Source of the DNA: Teichococcus rhizosphaerae
GTDB taxonomy: Bacteria; Pseudomonadota; Alphaproteobacteria; Acetobacterales; Acetobacteraceae
Direction: 5' to 3'
Assembly (NCBI RefSeq): GCF_002631185.1
Contig: NZ_PDNU01000010.1
Coordinates: forward strand, 62,001 to 126,000
DNA length: 64,000 nucleotides
Shown here: positions 1 to 10,363 of the stretch, piece after piece
Numbering within the stretch: position 1 is the stretch's first letter
Layout of the letters: each line of letters starts with the position of its first letter
The notes under the pieces: generated by a model
Seen by the model: only the letters and a program-made list of their open reading frames with translations
Database searches by the model: none
What the model was told of the DNA's origin: nothing
Made by a program: the position numbers and the translations under genes

Positions 1-224
1 TCGCCTTCGACCCGGGGCAGGTCTTCCGCGCGGCGCTCGACACCGGCTTTGTCGAGCTGCCCGTGCGCGCCGCCGCCGCCATGCTGGTGGCGGGCCTGCC
101 GCGGCACCACCGCGACCCGTTCGATCATCTGCTGATCGCCCAGGCCATGGCCGAGCCGGCGCGGCTCTACACGGCCGATCCCCTGCTGCCGCCCTATTCC
201 GAACTGGTCGTGCTGGTCCGCTGA
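1..224 (+). CDS. PIN-domain ribonuclease toxin (VapC-like), C-terminal part
   Basis: The reading frame is open from the window edge (first full codon at 3) and ends with TGA at 222-224. The 73 visible residues carry the C-terminal signature of PIN domains: HRDPFDHLLIAQAM followed by a short strand with TADPLLPPY. In this family the Asp of the PFD motif and the Asp of TAD belong to the acidic metal-binding cluster that cleaves RNA. The N-terminal half and any VapB-type antitoxin lie outside the window, so whether it is a complete toxin-antitoxin pair cannot be judged. The fold assignment is strong; the toxin role is inferred from the family. Confidence 0.8.
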   Translation, partial: AFDPGQVFRAALDTGFVELPVRAAAAMLVAGLPRHHRDPFDHLLIAQAMAEPARLYTADPLLPPYSELVVLVR

Positions 225-320
225 GCGCGCCGCACGGTTTGTCCGTCAATCTTCCGGTCGGGCGGCCCGCCGGGCTAGGATGGGGGCCGGACCGCAACCG
301 GAGGGGGCGACGGACCGCCG

Positions 321-1016
321 ATGACCAAGGACATGGCCCTGCGCGTGGTGCCCCGGCCGATGCGCAAGCAGGTCGAGGAGGGCCTGCGCGACGCCATCAT
401 GACCGGCCGCTTCGCGCCCGGCCAGCACCTGCCCGACCGCCTGCTCTGCGAGCTGTTCGGCGCCAGCCGCAGCGTGGTGCGCGAGGCGGTGCGGCTGCTC
501 GAGGCGGAGGGGCTGGTCACCACCTATCCCAATCGCGGCCCCTTCGTCAGCTTCCTCTCGCCCGCCGAGGCGGAACAGGTCTACGAGGTGCGCGGCGTGC
601 TGGAGGCGCTGGCGGGCGAGGGCTTCGCGCAGCGCGCCTCGGCGGGCGAGCGGGCCGAGCTGCGCCGCGTCCTCGAGGCGCTGGCCGCCCTGCCGCCGCG
701 GGGCGCCGACCAGGCGGCGCTGCTCGCCCTGAAGCGGGAATTCTACGAGGTGCTGATGCGCGGCTGCCGCAATCCGCTGGTGGCCCGCATGTTCGAGACC
801 ATCATCAACCGCAACGCCCAGCTCCGCGCCACCTCCCTGTCCGATCCCGGGCGGCTGAGCGGCACCGTGGCCGAGCTGCGCCGCGTGGTGGAGGCGATCG
901 AGGCGCGGGACGCGGCGGGCGCCTGGCAGGCCTGCCGCGACCATGTCCGCAGCGCCGCCGAGGTGGCGCTGCGCATCCTGCGCGAGCATGAGCGGGCGGC
1001 CCGCGCCACGGGCTGA
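321..1016 (+). CDS. GntR-family transcriptional regulator (FadR/FCD subfamily)
   Basis: A 231-residue regulator. Residues about 14-75 form a GntR winged helix-turn-helix (VEEGLRDAIMTGRFAPGQ, then LLCELFGASRSVVREAVRLL and a wing ending in GPFVSFLS). Residues about 85-220 are an all-helical FCD ligand domain with the Arg-rich helices and a late His (CRDHVRSAAE) typical of metal-assisted acid sensing. It sits upstream of, and convergent with, the aminotransferase gene, so it may control that catabolic island, but no operator was identified. A purine-rich stretch at 301-307 is the only ribosome-binding candidate. Its effector is unknown, usually a carboxylic acid in this family. Confidence 0.88.
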   Translation: MTKDMALRVVPRPMRKQVEEGLRDAIMTGRFAPGQHLPDRLLCELFGASRSVVREAVRLLEAEGLVTTYPNRGPFVSFLSPAEAEQVYEVRGVLEALAGEGFAQRASAGERAELRRVLEALAALPPRGADQAALLALKREFYEVLMRGCRNPLVARMFETIINRNAQLRATSLSDPGRLSGTVAELRRVVEAIEARDAAGAWQACRDHVRSAAEVALRILREHERAARATG

Positions 1017-1048
1017 CGGCGTGGCGGCGTGGCGGTTCGGGCGCGGCC

Positions 1049-2374
1049 TCAGGCCAGCGCCCGGTCCACCGCCTCGCCCAGCCGCTCCACGATGCGGTCG
1101 ATGTCCTCCGGCCCCGCGATGTAGGGCGGCGCGATGATCACATGGTCGCCCACGCGGCCGTCGATGGTGCCGCCCATCGGGTAGATCATCACCCCCGCCG
1201 CCATGGCGGCGTCCTTCACCGCCTCGTTCACCTTGCGCGCGGGATCGAAGCTGCGGCGGCTGGCGCGGTCCTCGACGAATTCGAGCGCCCAGAACAGGCC
1301 GCGCCCGCGGATGTCGCCCACATGCGCGTGGTTGCCGAAGCGCTCATGCAGCCCCGCCTCCAGCCGCCCCCCCATGGCCCGCACATTGGCCAGCAGGTCG
1401 TCCTCGCGGATGATGCGCTGCACGGCCAACGCCGCCGCGCAGGCCACGGGATGCGCCTGGTAGGTATGGCCGTGCTTGAACGCGCCCGAGCCTTCCGCCA
1501 GGGCCCGCACGATCCTGCCCTGCGCCAGGATGGCGCCGATCGGCTGGTAGCCGCCGCCCAGCCCCTTGGCGATGGTCTGGATGTCGGGCGTCACGCCTTC
1601 CTGCTCCCAGGCGTGCAGCGTGCCGGAGCGGCCCATGCCGCACATCACCTCGTCGAGGATCAGCAGCGCGCCGTGCCGGTCGCACACCTCCCGCATGGCC
1701 GGGAAATAGCCCGGCAGGGCAGTGACGCAGCCCGTGGTGGCGCCGACGATGGGCTCGGCCACGAAGGCGGCCACCCTGTCCGGCCCGAGGCGCTGGAACT
1801 CGGCCTCCAGCTCGGCGGCGAGGCGCGCGACGTAGTCGGCGTCGCTCTCCCCCTCCCCCTGGAAGCGATAGGCGAAGCAGGGCGAGACATGGCTGAAGCA
1901 GCCGGCCAGGATCGGCTCATAGGGCTCGCGGCGGGCCATGTTGCCGCCGAGGCCGAGCGCGCCCAGCGTGTTGCCGTGGTAGCTCTGCCGCCGCGCGATG
2001 AAGCGGTCCCGCCGCGGCTGGCCGATCTCCAGGAAGTATTGCCGCGCCAGCTTCAGCGCCGCCTCCATCGCCTCCGAGCCGGAGGAGACGAAATAGGCGT
2101 GAGTGAGGCCGCCCGGGCTTTCGCCCACCAGCAGCTCGGCCAGCTCCTCGGCCGCCTCGCAGGTGAAGAAGACGGTGTGCGCATAGGCGATCTGCCGCGC
2201 CTGCTCGGTGATGGCCCGCACCACCCGCTCGTCGCCATGGCCGATGCAGGCGACGGCGGCGCCGCCCGAGGCGTCGATCACCGGCGGCCCTTCCGCGCCC
2301 CGCACCATCAGCCCCTGGCCCGAGACGGCCAGCAGCGGGTCCTTGCGCAGGCTGCGGTGCAGGATGCGGCTCAT
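1049..2374 (-). CDS. Class III (PLP-dependent) aminotransferase
   Basis: A 441-residue aspartate aminotransferase fold-type I, class III enzyme (omega-aminotransferase group). Visible landmarks are SSGSEAMEAALKLARQ in the PLP phosphate site, YHGNTLGALG, ILDEVMCGMGRSG containing the PLP-contacting Asp, and IAKGLGGGYQPIG with the Schiff-base Lys. The ATG at 2374 overlaps the TGA of the upstream formamidase-like gene (ATGA), which fixes the start and implies translational coupling. With the neighbouring amidohydrolase, deacylase and ABC importer it probably transaminates an amine released from an imported compound, as DoeD does in ectoine breakdown. The substrate is not predictable from sequence. 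Confidence 0.9.
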   Translation of the reverse strand: MSRILHRSLRKDPLLAVSGQGLMVRGAEGPPVIDASGGAAVACIGHGDERVVRAITEQARQIAYAHTVFFTCEAAEELAELLVGESPGGLTHAYFVSSGSEAMEAALKLARQYFLEIGQPRRDRFIARRQSYHGNTLGALGLGGNMARREPYEPILAGCFSHVSPCFAYRFQGEGESDADYVARLAAELEAEFQRLGPDRVAAFVAEPIVGATTGCVTALPGYFPAMREVCDRHGALLILDEVMCGMGRSGTLHAWEQEGVTPDIQTIAKGLGGGYQPIGAILAQGRIVRALAEGSGAFKHGHTYQAHPVACAAALAVQRIIREDDLLANVRAMGGRLEAGLHERFGNHAHVGDIRGRGLFWALEFVEDRASRRSFDPARKVNEAVKDAAMAAGVMIYPMGGTIDGRVGDHVIIAPPYIAGPEDIDRIVERLGEAVDRALA

Positions 2375-4584
2375 GACAGGCTCTCCGATGCGAAGCGGGT
2401 GACGACGTTGCGCAGCAGGCGCGAGACGGAATTGTCGAAGTTGTTGTGCGGCAGGCTGCCGCAGAAGGTGATGGAGCCGGTGGAGAACACCGCGCCGCCC
2501 TGCGCCGTCTCGAAATAGACGATCTCCGCGCGGACCAGCGCGGCGGGCTTCTCGCCCGTCACGGTGTTGACGTGGGAAAGCAGCTCCTCCGGCACCGCCA
2601 CGAAATGCGCCTGGTGCCCTTCCGAGCGCGCCAGGATGCGCAGGTTGGGCGGCGAGCCCTGGGCGGGGTCGGCGCGGTCCAGCTCGAAGCCGGCGGCACC
2701 GCCGCCCGAAAGGCCGAAATCGCCGATGACCTCCTCCTCGATGCCCTCGAAGATCCAGGCCAGCCCCGGCTCGCGCGAGGCCGGCAGGCGGCGGTAATGC
2801 GAGCCCTCGAACAGGCCCTGGCTGGAGAAGCCGACGCCGGCCAGCATCTGCGGCGGCCGCCCGTTGCGGCGCCAAAGGCCGCCATAGCCGCCGTCGAGCT
2901 GCTGGTAGTATTCGCCCGCATCGGCCGCCCAGGCGCGGATGCCGCCCTCGGCGCGCCGCACCTCGATGACGTGCGGCAGGTCCGGCCGCCGCGCCACGCG
3001 CCAGTAGAAGCCGTTGCCGCCGAGATAGCAGAGCCGCCCGCCCGTGCCGACATAGTCCCGCAGCGCGTCCAGCGTGCCGATGGTGTGGTATTCGGGGTGG
3101 GAGCCGGTCAGCACCACCTTGTAGGGGCGCAGCAGCTCCACCCCCTCATTGTCGAGATCCTCGTCGGTGATGATGTCCATCCCGATGCCGAGCGCGTCGG
3201 CCCAGGCGATCAGGTGGGTGTCGGCCGGGTAGTGGCGCAGGCCCGAGCCGCGCGCGTCGTTGAAGGTGAGGAAGCCCGGCCGCCAGGTCAGGATGGGGCG
3301 CAGCCGGGAGGAGAGCGAGACGCCGCTGTTGTCCGGGTGCCGGTTGTAGGTGGAATGGGCGTAGTCCGCATGGTCCTGCGGGTTGTGCGGATAGGCGCCC
3401 CATTCGGCGCGGCGGGCGCGGTAGGCCTCATCGGCATTGCCGCGCGAATGGTTGGCATAGGCCTGGTAGGTGAAGGTGGAGGCGAGGAAGGCCACGCGCG
3501 CCGTGGCCGTGCCGCGCGGCGGCAGCACATAGAACGGGATGATGTCCTCCTGCCCGGCGCCGCCCTCCGCGCCCGCGGCGCGCAGCCGCACGCCATAGGC
3601 GCCGCTCGGGAGATCCGCCGGGATCTCCACGTGGAAGTCCGTTTCCCAGCCGCAATCGGCGAGGTCGTCGGCGTGGAAGTGGATGGCGGCGTAGTGGCGC
3701 GGCGCCTGGGTCCAGCTCATCGCGCTGCCATCCCAGCGGGAGCCGCGCACGGCGCGCGTGGGCAGGTTCACCAGCCTGCCGTGCAGCCCGCGCGCGCCAC
3801 GGTCGATGACGGATTGCGTGTCGATGCCGATGGAGAAGTCCCACCAGGCCAGCAGGCCCGGCCCCTCCACCGGTCCCTCAGCCGATCCGGCCGGCGTGGC
3901 GCCGCCCGTGGCGATGAACGGGTCCTCGATGCGGCCATCGAACACCGACCGCGCCGCGCCCCCGCCCCAGGCGGCGCCGATGCTGAGCGGCGCGGCGGGC
4001 AAGGCGTCAAGGCCGGGGCCATGCGCCTCGGCGCTGCCGGCATCGCCCTCCGCGCCCCAAATGCCGCGCAGCGGCGCCTGCGTCAGGCGCAGCGTGCCAT
4101 TCCCCGCCTCCAGCGTCAGCGCGTACCAGCCGCGGAGCCGCGGCGGCGCGGCCAGGGCGCAGCGGACCACGCCCCCCGCCCCGCGCGCCTCGAACACCGG
4201 GCCCTCCCTGGAAAGGCAGAGCCGCCAGCCATGGCCGGCTTCATCCTCCCGCGCCATCAGCACGGCGGGGCGGTCCGCCAGCAGCCAGGGCTGCACGCGC
4301 AGGCCGATGGTCAGCCGCCGCGGCAGCGCCACCCCCTCCATCGCCGCCACCAGCGCGCAGGAGCCGACATGCGTGGGCTGGAAGCGGCCCGGATAGCGGC
4401 CCGCGAAGGCGGCCTGCACGGGGCGCAGGATCATCCCCGGCCCCGCCGGGTTCGGATCGCCCGAGATGACCCGCACCAGATCGGCCTCGTAGCCGCCCGG
4501 CAGGGTGGTGGAGACCTTCACCGCCAGCCTTTCGCCGGGGCGGGCGGAGACGCGGTCGAGATAGCCGGTGAGCGGAACCGTCAT
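2371..4584 (-). CDS. N,N-dimethylformamidase large-subunit-like amidohydrolase
   Basis: A 737-residue protein resembling the catalytic large subunit of bacterial N,N-dimethylformamidase (about 760 residues). The N-terminal part (to about 95) is a beta-sandwich, residues about 100-280 look like a LamG/concanavalin-type insert (LLAWWDFSIGIDT), and about 360-690 form the C-terminal catalytic domain. Known dimethylformamidase uses an iron held by two Tyr and one Glu. Here Tyr373 or Tyr376 (TFTYQAYANH), Tyr413 (STYNRHP) and Glu498 (GSHPEYH) are plausible equivalents, an inference from spacing. No small alpha subunit gene (about 130 residues) adjoins it. The ATG at 4584 follows an IclR-type operator region. 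The true substrate may be another amide. Confidence 0.8.
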   Translation of the reverse strand: MTVPLTGYLDRVSARPGERLAVKVSTTLPGGYEADLVRVISGDPNPAGPGMILRPVQAAFAGRYPGRFQPTHVGSCALVAAMEGVALPRRLTIGLRVQPWLLADRPAVLMAREDEAGHGWRLCLSREGPVFEARGAGGVVRCALAAPPRLRGWYALTLEAGNGTLRLTQAPLRGIWGAEGDAGSAEAHGPGLDALPAAPLSIGAAWGGGAARSVFDGRIEDPFIATGGATPAGSAEGPVEGPGLLAWWDFSIGIDTQSVIDRGARGLHGRLVNLPTRAVRGSRWDGSAMSWTQAPRHYAAIHFHADDLADCGWETDFHVEIPADLPSGAYGVRLRAAGAEGGAGQEDIIPFYVLPPRGTATARVAFLASTFTYQAYANHSRGNADEAYRARRAEWGAYPHNPQDHADYAHSTYNRHPDNSGVSLSSRLRPILTWRPGFLTFNDARGSGLRHYPADTHLIAWADALGIGMDIITDEDLDNEGVELLRPYKVVLTGSHPEYHTIGTLDALRDYVGTGGRLCYLGGNGFYWRVARRPDLPHVIEVRRAEGGIRAWAADAGEYYQQLDGGYGGLWRRNGRPPQMLAGVGFSSQGLFEGSHYRRLPASREPGLAWIFEGIEEEVIGDFGLSGGGAAGFELDRADPAQGSPPNLRILARSEGHQAHFVAVPEELLSHVNTVTGEKPAALVRAEIVYFETAQGGAVFSTGSITFCGSLPHNNFDNSVSRLLRNVVTRFASESLS

Positions 4585-4647
4585 GGCGTCCTTTCACGGA
4601 TCGAGCCCGGGGCGCACAGGACAGGACGCGCCGGCAACAATGTCAAT

Positions 4648-4676
4648 ATGCGGGAGCCGCTCCCACAATGCGGGAT
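4648..4676. promoter_or_regulatory. Probable operator of the divergent IclR regulator
   Basis: Between the divergent formamidase-like gene and the IclR gene lies the palindrome GGGAGC-C-GCTCCC (4652-4664), extended outward by matching bases to 4649-4667 with a single mismatch pair. A second half-site, ATGCGGGA, occurs at 4668-4675 exactly 20 bp after the first copy at 4648-4655. This arrangement of a full palindrome plus a helically phased extra half-site is typical for tetrameric IclR regulators. Binding is inferred. Confidence 0.55.
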
Positions 4677-4709
4677 TTACGGGCGCGCCCCGCCTGCTAT
4701 CCTCGGCGC

Positions 4710-5474
4710 GTGACGACCCATGACCCCGATGGCGTGCCGACCGCCGTGCGCAAGAGCTTCCAGATCCTGGAGGCGGTGGCCGCCGCGCCGCGCCCGCTCT
4801 CGGGCCAGGCCCTGGCCGAGCGGCTCGGGCTGACGCGCTCCACCCTGTCCCGCCTGGCGCTGAGCCTGGCGGCGCTGGGCTATCTGGAGCGGCTGGAACG
4901 CGGCGGCTGGCAGCTCGGCCCGGCGGCGCTGCGGCTCGGCCTGTCGCGCCTGGCGCAGCTCGACATCCGCAGCGTGGCGGCGCCGCTGATGCGCGCGCTG
5001 AGCGAGGCGATCGACCTGCCCGTCGATCTCGCCATGCCGGTGGGCGACGAGATGCTGCATTTCGAGCTGGCGCAGATGGCGGGCCAGGTGGTGGTGGCGA
5101 GCGGGATGGGCGCGCGCCTGCCCACCGCCCGCACGGCGCTCGGCCATGCCGCCCTCTTCGCCATGGAGCGGCGCCGGCGGGCGGAGACGATGGAGCGGCT
5201 GCGCCAGTGGGCGGGCGCGGACTGGCCGGCGCAGCAGGCCTCGATCCTCCGCTCGTTCCGGCAGCTCGAGGAGCGGGGCTTCTGCATCGTCATCGGCCAG
5301 CTGCGGCCTGATGTCGCGGCGGTGGGCGCGCCGCTGACCGACCCGCGCGGCCAGGGCGTGTTCAGCTTCAGCTGCTCCCTGATCGGCCAGGCGCCGGAGG
5401 AGGGGCGGCTGGAGGCGGCGGGGCCGCACCTGCTGGAGATGATCCGGCAGGTGAGCGCCCGCCTCGGCGGCTGA
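4710..5474 (+). CDS. IclR-family transcriptional regulator
   Basis: A 254-residue regulator with an N-terminal winged helix (KSFQILEAVAAAPRPLSGQ, LGLTRSTLSRLALSLAALGYL) and a C-terminal IclR effector-binding GAF-like domain (residues about 85-250, including the TARTALGHAALFAM loop). The GTG at 4710 is chosen because translation from it places the helix-turn-helix at the usual distance from the N terminus. The upstream extension to 4668 runs through the operator. No Shine-Dalgarno is evident before the GTG, and a TATCCT hexamer at 4698-4703 could be a -10 box of a leaderless transcript. It probably controls the divergent amidase-aminotransferase operon and itself. Confidence 0.87.
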   Translation: MTTHDPDGVPTAVRKSFQILEAVAAAPRPLSGQALAERLGLTRSTLSRLALSLAALGYLERLERGGWQLGPAALRLGLSRLAQLDIRSVAAPLMRALSEAIDLPVDLAMPVGDEMLHFELAQMAGQVVVASGMGARLPTARTALGHAALFAMERRRRAETMERLRQWAGADWPAQQASILRSFRQLEERGFCIVIGQLRPDVAAVGAPLTDPRGQGVFSFSCSLIGQAPEEGRLEAAGPHLLEMIRQVSARLGG

Positions 5475-5483
5475 GGGCCGGCC

Positions 5484-6499
5484 TCAGCCCGGCATGGCGC
5501 TGCCGAGCACGAAGAGGCAGTCGCCGCGCAGGCTGCGGCCGGGGTGGCGCTTGCACAGCACCAGCCCGTCGATCGGGAAGCGGTATTCCTGCGGCGGCTT
5601 CCACGGCGTCTCGGGGGTGTGGAGCAGGGCGGCGGGCTGGCCGGCGCGCACCGCCTCCCCGAGATCCGCCAGCGGCTCGAACAGCCCCGGCTCCTCGGCA
5701 TAGACGAAGTGCTCCTGCCCGCCCACGGCCACGATGCGCGTCTCGGGCGCGTCGATGCGCCGGCCGGGGGGCAGGATGCCGAGATGGACGAGCAGGTTGC
5801 GCACCCCCCGCTCGGCGATGGCCAGCCCCTCGCGCGAGACGGCGCCCGCCCCGCCCAGCTCGCTGCCGAGGCTCGGGATGCCGAGCCGCTCGGCGACGCC
5901 GCCCAGCGTCTGGTTGCCGCCCTGCCCCTGGGCGCGGCCCTGCACATAGGCGAGCGGCGCGCCGAACGCCTTCAGCGCCGCGAGTTGCTTTCCGTACAGC
6001 GCGTCGTCCGCGGCGCGGTTGGTGAGCGCGCAGGGCGCGTAGAGCAGCGACGAGCCGCCCGAATGCAGGTCGCACACGAAGTCGGCGCGCGGGATGAGCT
6101 GCTCGGCGATGAACCAGGCGATCTGCTGCGTCACGCTGCCATCGGGGTCGCCGGGGAAGATGCGGTTGAGGTTGAGGTTGTCCACCGGCGAGACGCGGTT
6201 GCCGGCCATGGCGGCCGGGTAGTTGGCGGTGGGCAGCAGGATGACGCGGCCCGTGATCTGCTCGGGCTTGAGGGAGCGGGCGAGGTTGCTGACCGCCACC
6301 TGCCCCTCATACTCGTCGCCATGGTTGCCGGAAACGAACAGCGCTGTCGGTCCCGCCCCGTTGCGGATCACCACGATCGGGATGGGCAGGAAGCCATAGG
6401 CCGAGGCGTGAGAGGAATGGAACAGCCGCAGATAGCCGGTCTGCACCCCATCCCTGTCGAAATCGACGTCGCAGAGGATGCGGGTTCGGGCGGTCTGGC

Positions 6500-6503
<4 letters not shown>
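5484..6503 (-). CDS. M14-family deacylase (succinylglutamate desuccinylase/aspartoacylase type)
   Basis: A 339-residue zinc hydrolase of the AstE/AspA group, which removes acyl groups from N-acyl amino acids. Zinc ligands are visible as GNHGDEYEG (H and E) and the later CDLHSGG His. The catalytic Glu is probably in LGSELGG, and the C-terminal beta domain includes the [10 protein letters not shown] stretch. Overall layout resembles DoeB, the N-acetyl-diaminobutyrate deacetylase of ectoine degradation. Its ATG (6503) overlaps the TGA of the ABC ATPase gene, so it is the last gene of the importer operon, which suggests the transported solute is N-acylated. The exact substrate is unknown. Confidence 0.85.
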
Positions 6504-7518
<1,015 letters not shown>

Positions 7519-7522
<4 letters not shown>

Positions 7523-8496
7523 GCCGGCACCTCGGCCGTGGCGCGGATGCAGGCGACGTGGTGCGCCGGCCCCTGCGGGTCGAGCGGCGGGATGGCGGCG
7601 GCGCAGGCCGGCACCGCCAGGCCGCAGCGGGGGCGGAAGCGGCAGCCCGAGGGGCGGCGGGAGGGCTCGGGCAGGCTGCCCGGGATGGCCACCAGCCGCG
7701 GCTTCTCGGCCGAGAGGGAGGGCACGCAGTCGAGCAGCCCGCGCGTGTAGGGGTGCAGCGGCGCGTCGAACAGGGTCTCCACCGGCGCCTGCTCCACCAC
7801 GCGGCCGGCATACATCACCATCACCCGGTCCGCCGTCTCGGCCACGACGCCCATGTTGTGGGTGATGATCATGATGGCCATGCCGAACTCGTCGCGCAGG
7901 TCCATCAGCAGGTCGAGGATCTGCGCCTGGATGGTGACGTCGAGCGCGGTGGTCGGCTCGTCGGCGATCAGCAGGCGCGGGTTGCAGGCCAGCGCCATGG
8001 CGATCATCACGCGCTGGCGCTGGCCGCCCGAGAGCTGGTGCGGGTAGTCGTCCATCCGCCGCGCGGGGGACGGGATGCCGACCTTCTCCAGCATCCGCAC
8101 CGCCCGGTCGCGCAGCGCGCGGGGGGAGAGGCGCTCATGCGCGCGGATCGTCTCCATGATCTGCTCGCCGATGCGGAAGACCGGGTTCAGCGAGGTCATC
8201 GGCTCCTGGAAGATCATGGCGATGCCGGGGCCGCGGATCCTCTGCATCTGCCGGTCGGACAGGCCGACCAGCTCCTGCCCCGCGAAGCGCACCGAGCCGG
8301 AAGCGATGCGCGCCGGCGGGCTGGGCAGCAGCCCCATCACGGTCAGCGCCGTGACGCTCTTGCCGCTGCCGCTCTCGCCCACGATGCCGAGGATCTCGCC
8401 CTCCTCCAGGCTGAAGCTGATGTCCTCGACGGCGGTGATCTCGCCGCGCTCCGTCTGGAAGGCGGTGGTGAGGCCGCGGATGTCGAGCAGGCTCAT
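7519..8496 (-). CDS. Oligopeptide/dipeptide ABC transporter ATP-binding protein (OppD/DppD type)
   Basis: A 325-residue ATPase. Walker A is [11 protein letters not shown] (Val instead of the usual second Thr/Ser, as in many DppD proteins), signature [15 protein letters not shown], Walker [13 protein letters not shown], switch His in IITHNMG. The C-terminal region contains the Cys-rich [15 protein letters not shown] motif of the peptide/nickel group. The start at 8496 is chosen because its ATG overlaps the permease stop (ATGA) and the protein then begins directly with the ATPase fold. It is the partner of the ATPase at 6500-7522. Confidence 0.93.
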
Positions 8497-9393
8497 TGCT
8501 GGATCCTCAGCCTCGGGTCGAGCACGTCGCGCAGGCCGTCGCCCAGCATGTTGAGGCCGAGCACCGTGATCATCAGCGTCACGCCGGGGATGGCGATGAT
8601 CCAGGGCGCGTCGCGCATGAAGTCCCGCCCCTCGGCCATGATGTTGCCCCAGGTCGGCGTCGGCGGCACGGCGCCGAGGCCCAGGAAGGAGAGCGTGGCC
8701 TCCGACAGCACCGCATAGGCGAACAGGAAGGAAAGCTGCACGATCATCGGCGCCATGGCGTTGGGCAGGATGTGGTGGCGCAGGATGCGCCAGTGCCCGG
8801 CGCCGGCCGCCACGGCGGCCTGCACGTATTCCATCTCCCGCAGCACGATGACGGAGGCGCGGACGATGCGGGCGGTGCGCGGGATGTAGACGATGCCCAG
8901 CGCCAGGATGACGTTGGCGGTGGAGGGCCCCAGCATGGCGGTAACGCCGATGGCGAGCAGGATGGCGGGAAAGGCCATCAGCGCGTCGTTGACCCGCATC
9001 AGGACGTTGTCGAGCCGGCGGAAATAGCCCGCCGCCGCGCCGATCAGCGTGCCGAACACGGCGTTCAGCGCCACCACCGAGATGCCGATGATCACGGAAA
9101 GCCGCGCGCCCCACACCACCCGCGACCACAGGCTGCGGCCGAAATTGTCGGTCCCCATCACCCAGTCGCCGCCGGGGGGGAGGAACTTGTTGCGCATGGA
9201 CAGGCGGTTGGGGTTGGCGTCCGTGATCCAGGGCGCCGCCGCCGCCATGAAGGCGATGATGCCGAACAGCACCAGCCCGGTGACGAAGAGGCGGTGCCGG
9301 AACAGCCGGCGCAGCGTGGCCCAGCCCGGGTGCCGCCGCCCCGGCTCGGCCTCCGGCTCCGCCAGCGCGGCCTCCAGCTTCAGGGCTCCCGTC

Positions 9394-9401
<8 letters not shown>
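8493..9401 (-). CDS. Oligopeptide/dipeptide ABC transporter permease (OppC/DppC type)
   Basis: A 302-residue inner-membrane permease with an N-terminal OppC segment, about six transmembrane helices and the EAA-loop region near residues 190-215 (YVQAAVAAGAGHWRILRHHI). LSFLGLGAVPPTPTWG is a hallmark of DppC proteins. The ATG at 9401 overlaps the end of the upstream permease gene by 8 bp. A longer version starting at 9428 would run further into that gene. It forms the heterodimeric channel with the product of 9394-10338. Confidence 0.92.
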
Positions 9402-10338
<937 letters not shown>

Positions 10339-10363
10339 GGCCCGCCCCTTTCCGCCTCACCCC

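Noticed and set aside
2375-2875. N-terminal extension of the aminotransferase frame
   Set aside because: It overlaps the formamidase-like gene by 500 bp; the ATGA junction at 2371-2374 gives a normal-length enzyme.
5471-5487. CTGAGG...CCTCAG inverted repeat between two convergent genes (similar at 14084-14120 and 28660-28688)
   Set aside because: The arms largely consist of the two facing TGA stop codons with common flanking bases; stems are short or interrupted and no T-run follows.
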